Positions 1 through 5,581 of a stretch of DNA of 5,703 bases are shown piece by piece. The stretch is from Candidatus Omnitrophota bacterium. GTDB taxonomy: Bacteria > Omnitrophota > Gorgyraeia > Zapsychrales > Fredricksoniimonadaceae. The stretch spans positions 1 to 5,703 of the forward strand of contig JAGNTT010000129.1 in NCBI GenBank assembly GCA_017987425.1, read 5' to 3'. The position numbers and the translations under genes were made by a program. Numbering within the stretch: the stretch's first letter is position 1; the number at the start of each line of letters is the position of its first letter. The notes under the pieces were generated by a model. That model was not told where the DNA came from. It worked only from the letters and a program-made list of their open reading frames with translations, and did no database searches.

Positions 1-36
1 TAAGCTTGCTTTCGGATATTTATAGGTATATGTCAT
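1..36 (-). CDS. N-terminal fragment of a possible Nudix hydrolase or NrtR-like protein (runs off the window)
   Basis: An ATG at 36 opens a frame of 12 codons to the window edge, reading MTYTYKYPKASL. The start is well supported: an AGAGGA ribosome binding site lies 7 nt upstream, and a sigma70 promoter with two operator-like palindromes sits just before that. The other nearby ATG (42) runs into a stop after three codons. The YKYP pattern followed by a small or hydrophobic residue resembles the N-terminus of ADP-ribose pyrophosphatase-type Nudix proteins and NrtR regulators, which often begin Y-x-YPRPxxTVD. Only 12 residues are visible and no Nudix box is in the window, so the family call is tentative. 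The gene itself is much more certain than its identity. The NrtR-like operators upstream independently point to NAD or ADP-ribose metabolism. Confidence 0.5.
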   Translation of the reverse strand, partial: MTYTYKYPKASL

Positions 37-43
37 CGGTCCA

Positions 44-49
44 TCCTCT
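44..49 (-). promoter_or_regulatory. Ribosome binding site AGAGGA for the gene starting at 36
   Basis: AGAGGA on the minus strand with a 7-nt spacer to the ATG at 36. It is what makes that ATG the chosen start. Confidence 0.7.
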
Positions 50-51
50 CA

Positions 52-72
52 TTAGTGTCACTCATACACTAA
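52..72. promoter_or_regulatory. Operator-like 21-bp palindrome, box 1 (NrtR-type core GT-N7-AC)
   Basis: Perfect 7-bp inverted arms TTAGTGT (52-58) and ACACTAA (66-72) are separated by 7 nt. The box touches the -10 hexamer and covers the predicted transcription start, a position from which a bound protein would block RNA polymerase. The GT-N7-AC core and 21-bp length match what is known of NrtR sites. A different dimeric repressor cannot be excluded. Confidence 0.65.
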
Positions 73-100
73 GTATGGTGTATGATATACACTATGTCAA
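72..100 (-). promoter_or_regulatory. Sigma70-type promoter (TTGACA-17-CATACT) driving the gene at 36
   Basis: On the minus strand a perfect -35 TTGACA (95-100) is followed by a 17-nt spacer and a -10 CATACT (72-77, four of six consensus bases). The predicted start is near 64-66, giving a leader of about 28 nt that carries the ribosome binding site. The DNA upstream of the -35 is AT-rich. Two palindromes overlap the spacer, the -10 and the start, so the promoter is probably repressible. Confidence 0.75.
75..95. promoter_or_regulatory. Operator-like 21-bp palindrome, box 2, inside the promoter spacer
   Basis: Arms ATGGTGT (75-81) and ACACTAT (89-95) match in six of seven pairs, and symmetry continues inward to GTGTAT-GAT-ATACAC. 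The layout is the same as box 1 (GTGT-N7-ACAC). The two centres, at 62 and 85, are 23 bp apart, about two helical turns, so two dimers could sit on nearly the same face. This box fills the space between -35 and -10. Confidence 0.62.
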
Positions 101-176
101 GTCATTATTTATCGCTTTTGTCCAAACATGTGGGAAGCTATTCAAAATTAGTTGGTTAAAGATGAAAAATATTTTA

Positions 177-515
177 TCAGGAAGGATTTCTTGAAATATA
201 AGACTCGCAAGAAGCTTTTAGAACTTGAACCAATTCATCGTCCATATACTCATATTCATCAGGTATCTCTAGCGACTCAATTTTCGGGAAATGCTTTACT
301 CTTTTGAAGACTTCGATGATTCTTTCCTTGTATTTATTCTCCATAACCAAGATTAAATCCGCCCATTCAATATGCGCTTGCGTTATTTTTGTTTTACTGG
401 AAGGGCTTACACCAGCCGATCGAACTTCAACCCTTGGATCATTTTTATAAATCATCTGCGCCGTTAAACTTCTTTTCTTGTTCATCCCGCAAACGAATAG
501 TATTTTCAGCTTCAT
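177..515 (-). CDS. Low-molecular-weight protein tyrosine phosphatase-like protein (112 aa)
   Basis: The N-terminus has the phosphatase P-loop C-x5-R-S: FVC(9)GMNKKR(15)S(16), with Cys9 as the expected nucleophile and Arg15 as the phosphate-binding residue. SAG (33-35), WADLILVME (51-59) and IPDEYEYMDDELV (84-96) follow. This is the pattern of the short, about 105-115 aa, LMW-PTP-like family. Asp86 in IPD is the likely counterpart of the general acid, although the classical DP-Y motif is absent. It should be a soluble cytoplasmic enzyme acting on phosphotyrosine or a small phospho-compound; the substrate cannot be told. It ends in tandem stops (TGA TAA). The start at 515 lies only 16 nt past the T-tract of the terminator at 532-566, has no good Shine-Dalgarno site, and no other start codon is seen upstream in frame. 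It may depend on terminator read-through or a promoter overlapping the terminator. Confidence 0.85.
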   Translation of the reverse strand: MKLKILFVCGMNKKRSLTAQMIYKNDPRVEVRSAGVSPSSKTKITQAHIEWADLILVMENKYKERIIEVFKRVKHFPKIESLEIPDEYEYMDDELVQVLKASCESYISRNPS

Positions 516-531
516 GTTTTGTTCACTAAAT

Positions 532-566
532 AAAAAGGCGGCGGATCTATATTCAAGACCCGCCGC
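532..566 (-). terminator. Intrinsic (rho-independent) terminator after the SEC-C gene
   Basis: On the minus strand GCGGCGGGTC (566-557) pairs with GATCCGCCGC (547-538), a 10-bp GC-rich stem with one G-T pair. The loop is 9 nt, and a C and then TTTTT (536-532) follow. It lies 9 nt after the stop of the SEC-C reading frame and so ends that transcript. There is no matching T-run on the plus strand, so it works in one direction. Confidence 0.88.
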
Positions 567-575
567 TTCACGTTC

Positions 576-823
576 TTATTCTCTAAAGTAATGATCTTTC
601 ATTACTCCATCGTACTTATTTGTCTTCATGCAGCACCGCTTAAAACAACCTCCGCGATCCGCAGGGACAAAGGTCGTTTCTTCCTAACTTCTCGAAGAGT
701 TCCTTGGATCCGTGAACAACTCTATCCCCTTGTTTAACATGCGTCTCTGAAGGATAACCTCTTCTTCTTTTACTCTTTGGTTTGAAAAAACTCTTCGTCG
801 TTAAACTCGCTGTACTTACCCAT
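576..823 (-). pseudogene. Small SEC-C zinc-binding protein gene broken by two one-base insertions (81 aa if restored)
   Basis: The ATG at 823 follows a strong AGGAGG with a 6-nt spacer. It reads MGKYSEFNDEEFF and would stop after 17 codons. Skipping one base in a six-base T run (785-790) continues as KPKSKRRRGYPSETHVKQGD and on to GRNDLCPCGS. Skipping one more base near 653-656 continues as GGCFKRCCMKT and ends in FRE with a TAA at 578-576. The stitched 81-residue product carries a complete SEC-C motif, CPCGSG-x2-FKRCC, at residues 52-64 with zinc ligands Cys52, Cys54, Cys63 and Cys64. An acidic N-terminus and a basic KSKRRR patch precede it. SEC-C motifs occur at the SecA C-terminus and in many small proteins of unknown function. 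Promoter, ribosome binding site and terminator all look intact, so decay is recent or the two indels are sequence errors. Confidence 0.8.
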
Positions 824-827
824 GTGG

Positions 828-835
828 CACCTCCT
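828..835 (-). promoter_or_regulatory. Strong ribosome binding site AGGAGGTG for the SEC-C gene
   Basis: A near-perfect anti-16S match, 6 nt (counted from AGGAGG) before the ATG at 823. It shows that the frame beginning there was meant to be translated even though the open frame is only 17 codons long. Confidence 0.8.
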
Positions 836-882
836 GTTTATAAAAATTAACACGACTTTGCCCGTCATGTCGGAGATGCGGA

Positions 883-911
883 AGTATAACACAGTTCTAT
901 AATCACGTCAG
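883..911 (-). promoter_or_regulatory. Extended -10 promoter for the SEC-C gene
   Basis: The minus strand has TATACT (888-883) preceded by TGT, giving the extended -10 form TGTTATACT. CTGACG (911-906, four of six bases of TTGACA) lies 17 nt upstream. The predicted start near 876 gives a leader of about 53 nt before the ATG at 823. The promoter lies just after the speD stop, where I see no hairpin terminator, so read-through from the polyamine operon may also feed this gene. Confidence 0.65.
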
Positions 912-921
912 CGTCAAAAAG

Positions 922-1296
922 TTATCGCGATGTCCCCGCGCTCTTCTTTCTTTTCCCGCGGTGATGCTCCGTTACTTTTATTTTCTGCGGCTGGAAGCAT
1001 TCGCGTAAAACAACCACGGATTTATGCGGATCACAGCTGCCGCACATAAAGACATCCAGCGCGGCATAATCAATTTCCGGCCAGGTGTGAATGCTGATAT
1101 GGGATTCAGCCAATACGGCTACTCCGGTGATTCCCGCTTCCTTTCCGAACGAATGCAAGACGACTTTTAAAACAGTGGCTCCGCACGCCTCCGCCGCCTT
1201 CTTTAACGCTTTTCGGATGCGTGTCTTATCCTGAAGATGCCTGGCCCCCCAGAAATCAATGAGTAAATGCTTTCCCGGCGCGATGAAGCTGCTCAT
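922..1296 (-). CDS. speD: S-adenosylmethionine decarboxylase proenzyme (124 aa)
   Basis: This pyruvoyl enzyme removes CO2 from AdoMet to give the aminopropyl donor for spermidine synthesis, in the cytoplasm. GKHLLIDFWGA near the N-terminus and LAESHISIHTWPE in the middle are family signatures. Ser65 in ESH is the residue that would become the pyruvoyl group after self-cleavage between Glu and Ser. His70 and Cys85 (in FMCG) lie at the same spacing (+5, +20) as Ser63, His68 and Cys83 of the Thermotoga enzyme. A start at 1335 is also open, but ATG 1296 is preferred: it has GAGG 6 nt upstream, overlaps the previous gene's stop as ATGA, and gives the family's usual length of about 120-130 aa. The C-terminus is basic (HHRGKRKK). 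It is the last gene of the polyamine cluster and the likely source of donor for the aminopropyltransferase at 4050-5564. Confidence 0.95.
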   Translation of the reverse strand: MSSFIAPGKHLLIDFWGARHLQDKTRIRKALKKAAEACGATVLKVVLHSFGKEAGITGVAVLAESHISIHTWPEIDYAALDVFMCGSCDPHKSVVVLRECFQPQKIKVTEHHRGKRKKSAGTSR

Positions 1297-2408
1297 GTTT
1301 GACCTCGCGTGTGATGAAACAGAATCTGCTTCCACCTGTTATCGCCGGGTTTCATCTGCCAAATAAACGCGTCGAGCATGTAGTGGGTCATCTGGGGCAA
1401 TGCCAACAGCGGGACAAGCCATTTCAATGTTTGATCGCTTTTGACGGCGGGGAGCGAGTCGAAAAATCCGAACATCGATCGATGCTCCCTCCAGACAAAT
1501 CCGTTCCAGAAACCTTCTTCCAGAAATGCCAGCACAAACAGTACGGCGATATACAAAGGCACCATTCTCCATCTGAACAACTTGCTTATCCACGGCGACA
1601 GATAAGATGTGCGCCGGCCATCCAGCGCGGCCTGGTTGTAACCATAGATCCATATGAGCGCAAGATAAGGAACCCCGTGCGCAATGACATTTGTGGCCGT
1701 GAAGGCCAGATCGTTGTTAAAAGCAACAATGCCGACGAACCATGAAAAGGCGGTGCCGAATAACAAAAGATTGCGGGGAATATTGATTATGCGCGTTTCT
1801 TTCCAGAGCGCGATTTCTTTGATGACGTAAGCGGTCAATACAGCGGCATAAACAACAGCGGCGAAGGCGCTGATCAGAGGAGCATCGACGGATATAAAAT
1901 CCCCCTGGATGAACCACTCAAATTGTCTGGCATGACAATGCCAATAAATGAGCGGATATAACGTGGCGGAGTAAATGGCCATTTGGTTGATCACGCGGTA
2001 GGCGTTGGGAACATTCTTTTCCTGACGGGAATAAAGCATCATGAAGCCGTATTGCTGCCGGATAAAATGAAATACCGCGAGATAAGCCAGCACCCGCCAG
2101 AAAACAAGACTCCCCATGCTGTACAAAAGACATCCGGCGGTCCAGCAAAGCAAAGGAGTGAGAATATATAACGCCTGCCGCTTCGCAAGTTCCTCCCGGT
2201 CCAGATAAGTGCGGAATATACTGCTGTACACATGGCTCACATCAACGCCGACAATGAGCAGCAGCCAGAGCCACGGAGGAATTTCCGATAACGACGCGAG
2301 CCGATCATGAAAAATAATGACCAGCGCGGTGATGATGATCGCCGGCGCCAGGATCAGACCGATATCAAATGACGCTGAAAATATCCAGGGCTGTGCTTTA
2401 GTCTTCAT
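1293..2408 (-). CDS. Polytopic membrane protein of unknown function with intramembrane His motifs (371 aa)
   Basis: I do not recognise a named family. Hydrophobic stretches at about 17-34, 46-63, 80-98, 101-120, 142-157, 176-197, 213-230, 238-256, 283-298 and 328-346 suggest 8 to 10 membrane segments and no large soluble domain. Polar or charged residues inside or beside these segments stand out: DVSH (56-59), FHFIRQQYG (113-121), IAHGVPY (242-248) and THYMLDAFIW (341-350). His59, His114, His244 and His342 with Asp56 and Asp346 could form a metal site like those of membrane oxygenases or hydroxylases, or could serve transport; this is inference. The start ATG overlaps the flavoprotein stop as ATGA, and its own stop overlaps the speD start in the same way. 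This placement ties it tightly to polyamine chemistry. No clear Shine-Dalgarno site precedes it, in line with coupled translation. Confidence 0.85.
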   Translation of the reverse strand: MKTKAQPWIFSASFDIGLILAPAIIITALVIIFHDRLASLSEIPPWLWLLLIVGVDVSHVYSSIFRTYLDREELAKRQALYILTPLLCWTAGCLLYSMGSLVFWRVLAYLAVFHFIRQQYGFMMLYSRQEKNVPNAYRVINQMAIYSATLYPLIYWHCHARQFEWFIQGDFISVDAPLISAFAAVVYAAVLTAYVIKEIALWKETRIINIPRNLLLFGTAFSWFVGIVAFNNDLAFTATNVIAHGVPYLALIWIYGYNQAALDGRRTSYLSPWISKLFRWRMVPLYIAVLFVLAFLEEGFWNGFVWREHRSMFGFFDSLPAVKSDQTLKWLVPLLALPQMTHYMLDAFIWQMKPGDNRWKQILFHHTRGQT

Positions 2409-4048
2409 AGGTGACTCGTGTAAGGAATATTCATAAAAGTCATCGCATTCTCCGCCGCTCTTACGCCGTACGTATAGGCTTCCTCAAATATGGAGATACC
2501 GCTCATGTCGGAGTGGGCTGTGAATATGGGAGGCCGCTGCTTCAAGGCACGTTTGCGGGCCTCGCCCCAGATAAAACCTTTCGCCGGCCTTATCATGGCA
2601 TGCCCCCATACCCATACATCGATCCGTTCAACATGGCCTTCCACTTCCGGATGAACGGCCACCAGCTCTTTCAAAAATATTTTTTGCCAGTCATCATAAC
2701 TTCTGCCCAAAGCTTCCTGCCTTGCCTCGGCCGGACTTAAATGGGACAGCGGCCAATAGTACGTCACCACCGTATGCACCGGGTTCATCTGCGGGATCTG
2801 GTGGGTGGCAACCACATACCCGAGGAGTTTACTCTTATAAATCATATTGTCCCAGGAAAGCGGAGCTCCTTTACCTTCGGGCAATTTACTTAATGTGATA
2901 TTGGCCACCGCCCACGGCGCATAAGAAAATTCATCGGCAGACAAATCAACCGGTGATTTGACGATGCGGGACGCGACAAAGCGGGGCGTGGCGACAATCG
3001 CCGCCTTAGCCCTGATCTGGACTGATTGATTTTGATCACTGTCCCAATAATCGACGGTGACCGAATGACCGTGATCGGTGATGCCGTAAGACAAAGCATT
3101 CGTGACAACGTTTGTTCGTATCGGCTCGGTAAGTTTATGGACCAGCCAGCCGTTTCCTTCCGGCCATGTCATCACATTTTGCGGCTCTGTATTGGCGGCC
3201 TTGCCGTTTCTTGACGCGAAATAGTGAATTCCGGCCCACGCCGAAGTTTCTTGCAAAGACATCCCGTAGTCATCCCGGCAGCAATAGTCGACATACCATC
3301 TGAGATTCGGGGAATCGAATCCCCGCCCGTTCATCCACTCTTCCATGGTCAGGGAATCCAGCGAAAGAAATTCCCGGTCCTGTGAACTTTTGTCGACGGG
3401 AATGGCAAACGCTCTTTTGCCGTCGCTCCCTTTTAATTCTTTATAGTTCTCCATCTTCGCAAAGAAATTTTTATACTGCGTCTTTTCTTCTTCCGTCACG
3501 CCGAGGATCGGGACTATTCCTTCCTGCCAACGTCCGTACATATAGAGCCGTTCATGCGGATCGGCGCAAATATAAAACTCGTTATAGATCGGCAAACCTT
3601 TCAGGTCATAGCCTGTAATGATCCCAAGCTCTTCAAAGAGACGCTGGACTGCCGTGGCTTCTTCCGTCAGGACGGGAACGTAGTGCGCACCCCACGGATA
3701 AGCGGTCACAGAATTCTTTCCGCTTATGGAATTGCCGCCGGTTTCTTTCTCCAGATCAAGCAAGGCAAAATTCTGGACTCCTGATTTTGCCAGCCGGTAT
3801 CCCGCGGCCAGACCGGCGATCCCTCCGCCCACGATCACAACTTCCTTCTCGACGGTACTGGCCGGCGCAGGAAAACCGCCGGAACGCAGCTTGTGTCCCA
3901 GGGAAGACGACGCCCCCAACAGTTCACCGGGTATCCGACGAGATGGCAACCTGCTGAGGGTCGAAAGAAAATCGGTATATCTCCCCAGCGCCAAAGCACC
4001 GATGGCCGTAATGGATCCTAAAATGAATTTGCGACGTGAAACGTTCAT
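2405..4048 (-). CDS. Tat-signal FAD-dependent amine oxidase-like oxidoreductase (547 aa)
   Basis: The N-terminus MNVSRRKFILGS has a twin-arginine motif (SRRKF, residues 4-8) followed by a hydrophobic stretch (9-22). This predicts folded export or membrane anchoring; no clear AxA cleavage site is seen. A dinucleotide-binding fold follows: EVVIVGGGIAGLAAGYRLAK at 69-88 with GGGIAG at 74-79, an acidic strand end (LLDLE, 96-100) and a GGNS loop (104-107). The C-terminal stretch from about 511 (SDMSG, then AYTYGVRAAENAM) is the usual final FAD contact of the flavin amine oxidase/phytoene desaturase fold. The substrate is unknown. Next to an aminopropyltransferase and SpeD, a polyamine or aminopropyl compound is the natural guess, and a desaturase-like role is the alternative. 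It starts 1 nt after the synthase stop and has only a distant GGAGAG, so translation is probably coupled. Its stop overlaps the next start (ATGA). Confidence 0.9.
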   Translation of the reverse strand: MNVSRRKFILGSITAIGALALGRYTDFLSTLSRLPSRRIPGELLGASSSLGHKLRSGGFPAPASTVEKEVVIVGGGIAGLAAGYRLAKSGVQNFALLDLEKETGGNSISGKNSVTAYPWGAHYVPVLTEEATAVQRLFEELGIITGYDLKGLPIYNEFYICADPHERLYMYGRWQEGIVPILGVTEEEKTQYKNFFAKMENYKELKGSDGKRAFAIPVDKSSQDREFLSLDSLTMEEWMNGRGFDSPNLRWYVDYCCRDDYGMSLQETSAWAGIHYFASRNGKAANTEPQNVMTWPEGNGWLVHKLTEPIRTNVVTNALSYGITDHGHSVTVDYWDSDQNQSVQIRAKAAIVATPRFVASRIVKSPVDLSADEFSYAPWAVANITLSKLPEGKGAPLSWDNMIYKSKLLGYVVATHQIPQMNPVHTVVTYYWPLSHLSPAEARQEALGRSYDDWQKIFLKELVAVHPEVEGHVERIDVWVWGHAMIRPAKGFIWGEARKRALKQRPPIFTAHSDMSGISIFEEAYTYGVRAAENAMTFMNIPYTSHL

Positions 4049-4049
4049 A

Positions 4050-5564
4050 TTAATAAATCAGATACTCTCCCCATTCCTGGTCGAAATAACGGACGAGCGC
4101 CTGGTCATCAAGCTTCTGAATTTTGGTACGGACTTTTCTCATGTCGGAGGGAAAGTAAAACATATCCTTAACCGTCTCATAACTGATGAACCGCAAGCCT
4201 TCGGGATAATTCTGCGGGACCTCGTAAGGCTTGAATGAAGCGATCACAAAGCCCCACTCACCGAATGAAGGAACATACGCATGATACGGGGCCGTTAAAA
4301 AACCCGCCGCCTCCAATGTGTTATTGACGCACCAGAAGGATTTTCTGGCCACCAGCGGCGAGGTGCTTTGTATAGAGACGATGGTTTCATCCGTCATGAC
4401 CTGACGGAGCATCCTGAAGAAACTTAAGGAATATAATTTACCGACGGAATAGTTGGCCGGATCGGGAACGTCGATGATGATCGCGTCGAACTTTGGTTTG
4501 TCTTCCGAGTCGTTCATGTTTTTCAACCAGAGGAACGCGTCCTGGTTGATGATTTTTAATTTCGGTGACAGCAGGGACTTCTTGTTGAGATCGGTCAGGA
4601 GTTCGTTCGATGAAAAGAGCTTTGTCATGGCCGGATCAAGATCAACCAGGGTCACCGCTTCGACGGCCTGATATTTCAGCACCTCGCGCAAGGCCAGGCC
4701 GTCGCCACCGCCGATGACCAGAACACGGCGCGGATCGGGTAACGAGCTTAAAGCCGGGTGCACGAGGGCTTCATGATAACGGTACTCATCCAGCGAACTG
4801 AACTGCAAGTTGGCGTTGAGGAAAAGACGCAGATCATTCGATTGTTTAGTAACGACGATCCGTTGATACGGCGAGGAGCGGGAGTAGATGATGCTCCCCT
4901 GATATGTCTTGTTCTCGGAAAAACTTGTGATCGTATCCGAATAAATAAATCCAAAGGTCAGCGCGATCAAAACGGTAATTGCCGTCAACCGATGCAACAG
5001 TAATGCGGGTATTTTCTCCTTAATGGCGTAGAGCGCCCAGAGAGCGACAAGCGTATTGAGCATGCCGAAGAGGAATCCTGTCTTAATGAGGCCGAGATGC
5101 GGGACTAAAATCAGCGGGAAAAGAATAGACGCAAAAAGAGCGCCCACATAGTCGAATGTAAAAACCTTCGATACGAGTTCTTTAAACTCGAACCGGCCTT
5201 CGAGTATGCGCAGTAAAATCGGTATTTCGACGCCGACCAGAATGCCGATGACGGTAACGACCAGATAGAGCAATAAATGGAACGAATACACATGCTCGAA
5301 GAGAACGAACAGCAGGGCCGCAGAACACCCGCCCACAACCCCGACGAGAATCTCCACTCTGATGAAGAAACCGAGAAGATTTTTGTTCACGTGACGGGAA
5401 AGCCATGAACCGATACCCATGGCAAAAAGGTAGCAGCCGATAATCGTGGAGAATTGAGTGATGGAGTCGCCGAGAAGATAACTGGCGAGGGTTCCGGCAA
5501 TCAGCTCATAAATGAGCCCGCATGTCGCAATAACAAAAACGGATACTAATAAAAGAATCTCCAA
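4050..5564 (-). CDS. Membrane-anchored spermidine synthase-like aminopropyltransferase (504 aa)
   Basis: The N-terminal half (about 4-210) is hydrophobic with around seven predicted membrane segments. The C-terminal half is a spermidine synthase fold. Motifs in order are YQRI (233-236), EYRYHEALVHP (260-270, substrate-side YHE), VLVIGGGDG (281-289, donor-binding loop), VDLDP (307-311), QDAF (341-344) and IIDVPDP (363-369). Asp365 and Asp368 occupy the DxxDP position of the catalytic gate. The nucleotide-binding residues look intact, so transfer of an aminopropyl group from decarboxylated AdoMet to an amine is expected, with the catalytic domain probably cytoplasmic. Soluble SpeE is about 280-300 aa; the extra length is the membrane part, an arrangement known in many bacteria. 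The start is TTG at 5564 with AGAGG 7 nt upstream. It lies 17 nt after the DUF350 gene and 1 nt before the flavoprotein gene. The acceptor amine cannot be deduced. Confidence 0.92.
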   Translation of the reverse strand: MEILLLVSVFVIATCGLIYELIAGTLASYLLGDSITQFSTIIGCYLFAMGIGSWLSRHVNKNLLGFFIRVEILVGVVGGCSAALLFVLFEHVYSFHLLLYLVVTVIGILVGVEIPILLRILEGRFEFKELVSKVFTFDYVGALFASILFPLILVPHLGLIKTGFLFGMLNTLVALWALYAIKEKIPALLLHRLTAITVLIALTFGFIYSDTITSFSENKTYQGSIIYSRSSPYQRIVVTKQSNDLRLFLNANLQFSSLDEYRYHEALVHPALSSLPDPRRVLVIGGGDGLALREVLKYQAVEAVTLVDLDPAMTKLFSSNELLTDLNKKSLLSPKLKIINQDAFLWLKNMNDSEDKPKFDAIIIDVPDPANYSVGKLYSLSFFRMLRQVMTDETIVSIQSTSPLVARKSFWCVNNTLEAAGFLTAPYHAYVPSFGEWGFVIASFKPYEVPQNYPEGLRFISYETVKDMFYFPSDMRKVRTKIQKLDDQALVRYFDQEWGEYLIY

Positions 5565-5571
5565 AATCGGA

Positions 5572-5576
5572 CCTCT
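5572..5576 (-). promoter_or_regulatory. Ribosome binding site AGAGG supporting a TTG start
   Basis: AGAGG on the minus strand is 7 nt before TTG at 5564. No ATG or GTG occurs in frame between this site and the first membrane segment, so the rare TTG start is preferred. The ATT codon immediately before it is a less likely alternative. Confidence 0.65.
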
Positions 5577-5581
5577 TTGGA

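Noticed and set aside
101..176. Possible terminator or small RNA between the phosphatase gene and the leftmost promoter
   Set aside because: The stretch is AT-rich but shows no GC stem followed by a T-run on either strand, nor any other structure I could support.
6..194. A plus-strand open frame of 62 codons starting at TTG
   Set aside because: It runs antisense through the promoter/operator region and into the end of the phosphatase gene, has no ribosome binding site and no recognisable protein pattern.
785..790. The T-run in the SEC-C gene as a programmed frameshift site
   Set aside because: A second, non-slippery shift near 653-656 would also be needed, both in the +1 direction, with no evident stimulatory signal; indels or sequence errors are simpler.
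1297..1335. An upstream ATG at 1335 that would lengthen SpeD by 13 residues
   Set aside because: The extension lacks a good ribosome binding site, overlaps the previous gene by 43 nt and is not typical of the family; ATG 1296 has GAGG and an ATGA overlap.
1299..1745. A 148-codon plus-strand frame opposite the membrane protein gene
   Set aside because: It is the complement of a well supported coding frame, with low-complexity shadow composition and no family resemblance.
865..4149. The 11-mer TCATGTCGGAG present three times (865-875, 2503-2513, 4139-4149)
   Set aside because: Two copies encode Ser-Asp-Met in unrelated proteins and flanking bases differ, so it is most simply coincidence of codons rather than a repeat family.
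3726..4238. A 170-codon plus-strand frame spanning the flavoprotein/synthase junction
   Set aside because: It is antisense to the Tat signal, FAD-binding motif and synthase C-terminus, all of which are clearly coding on the other strand.
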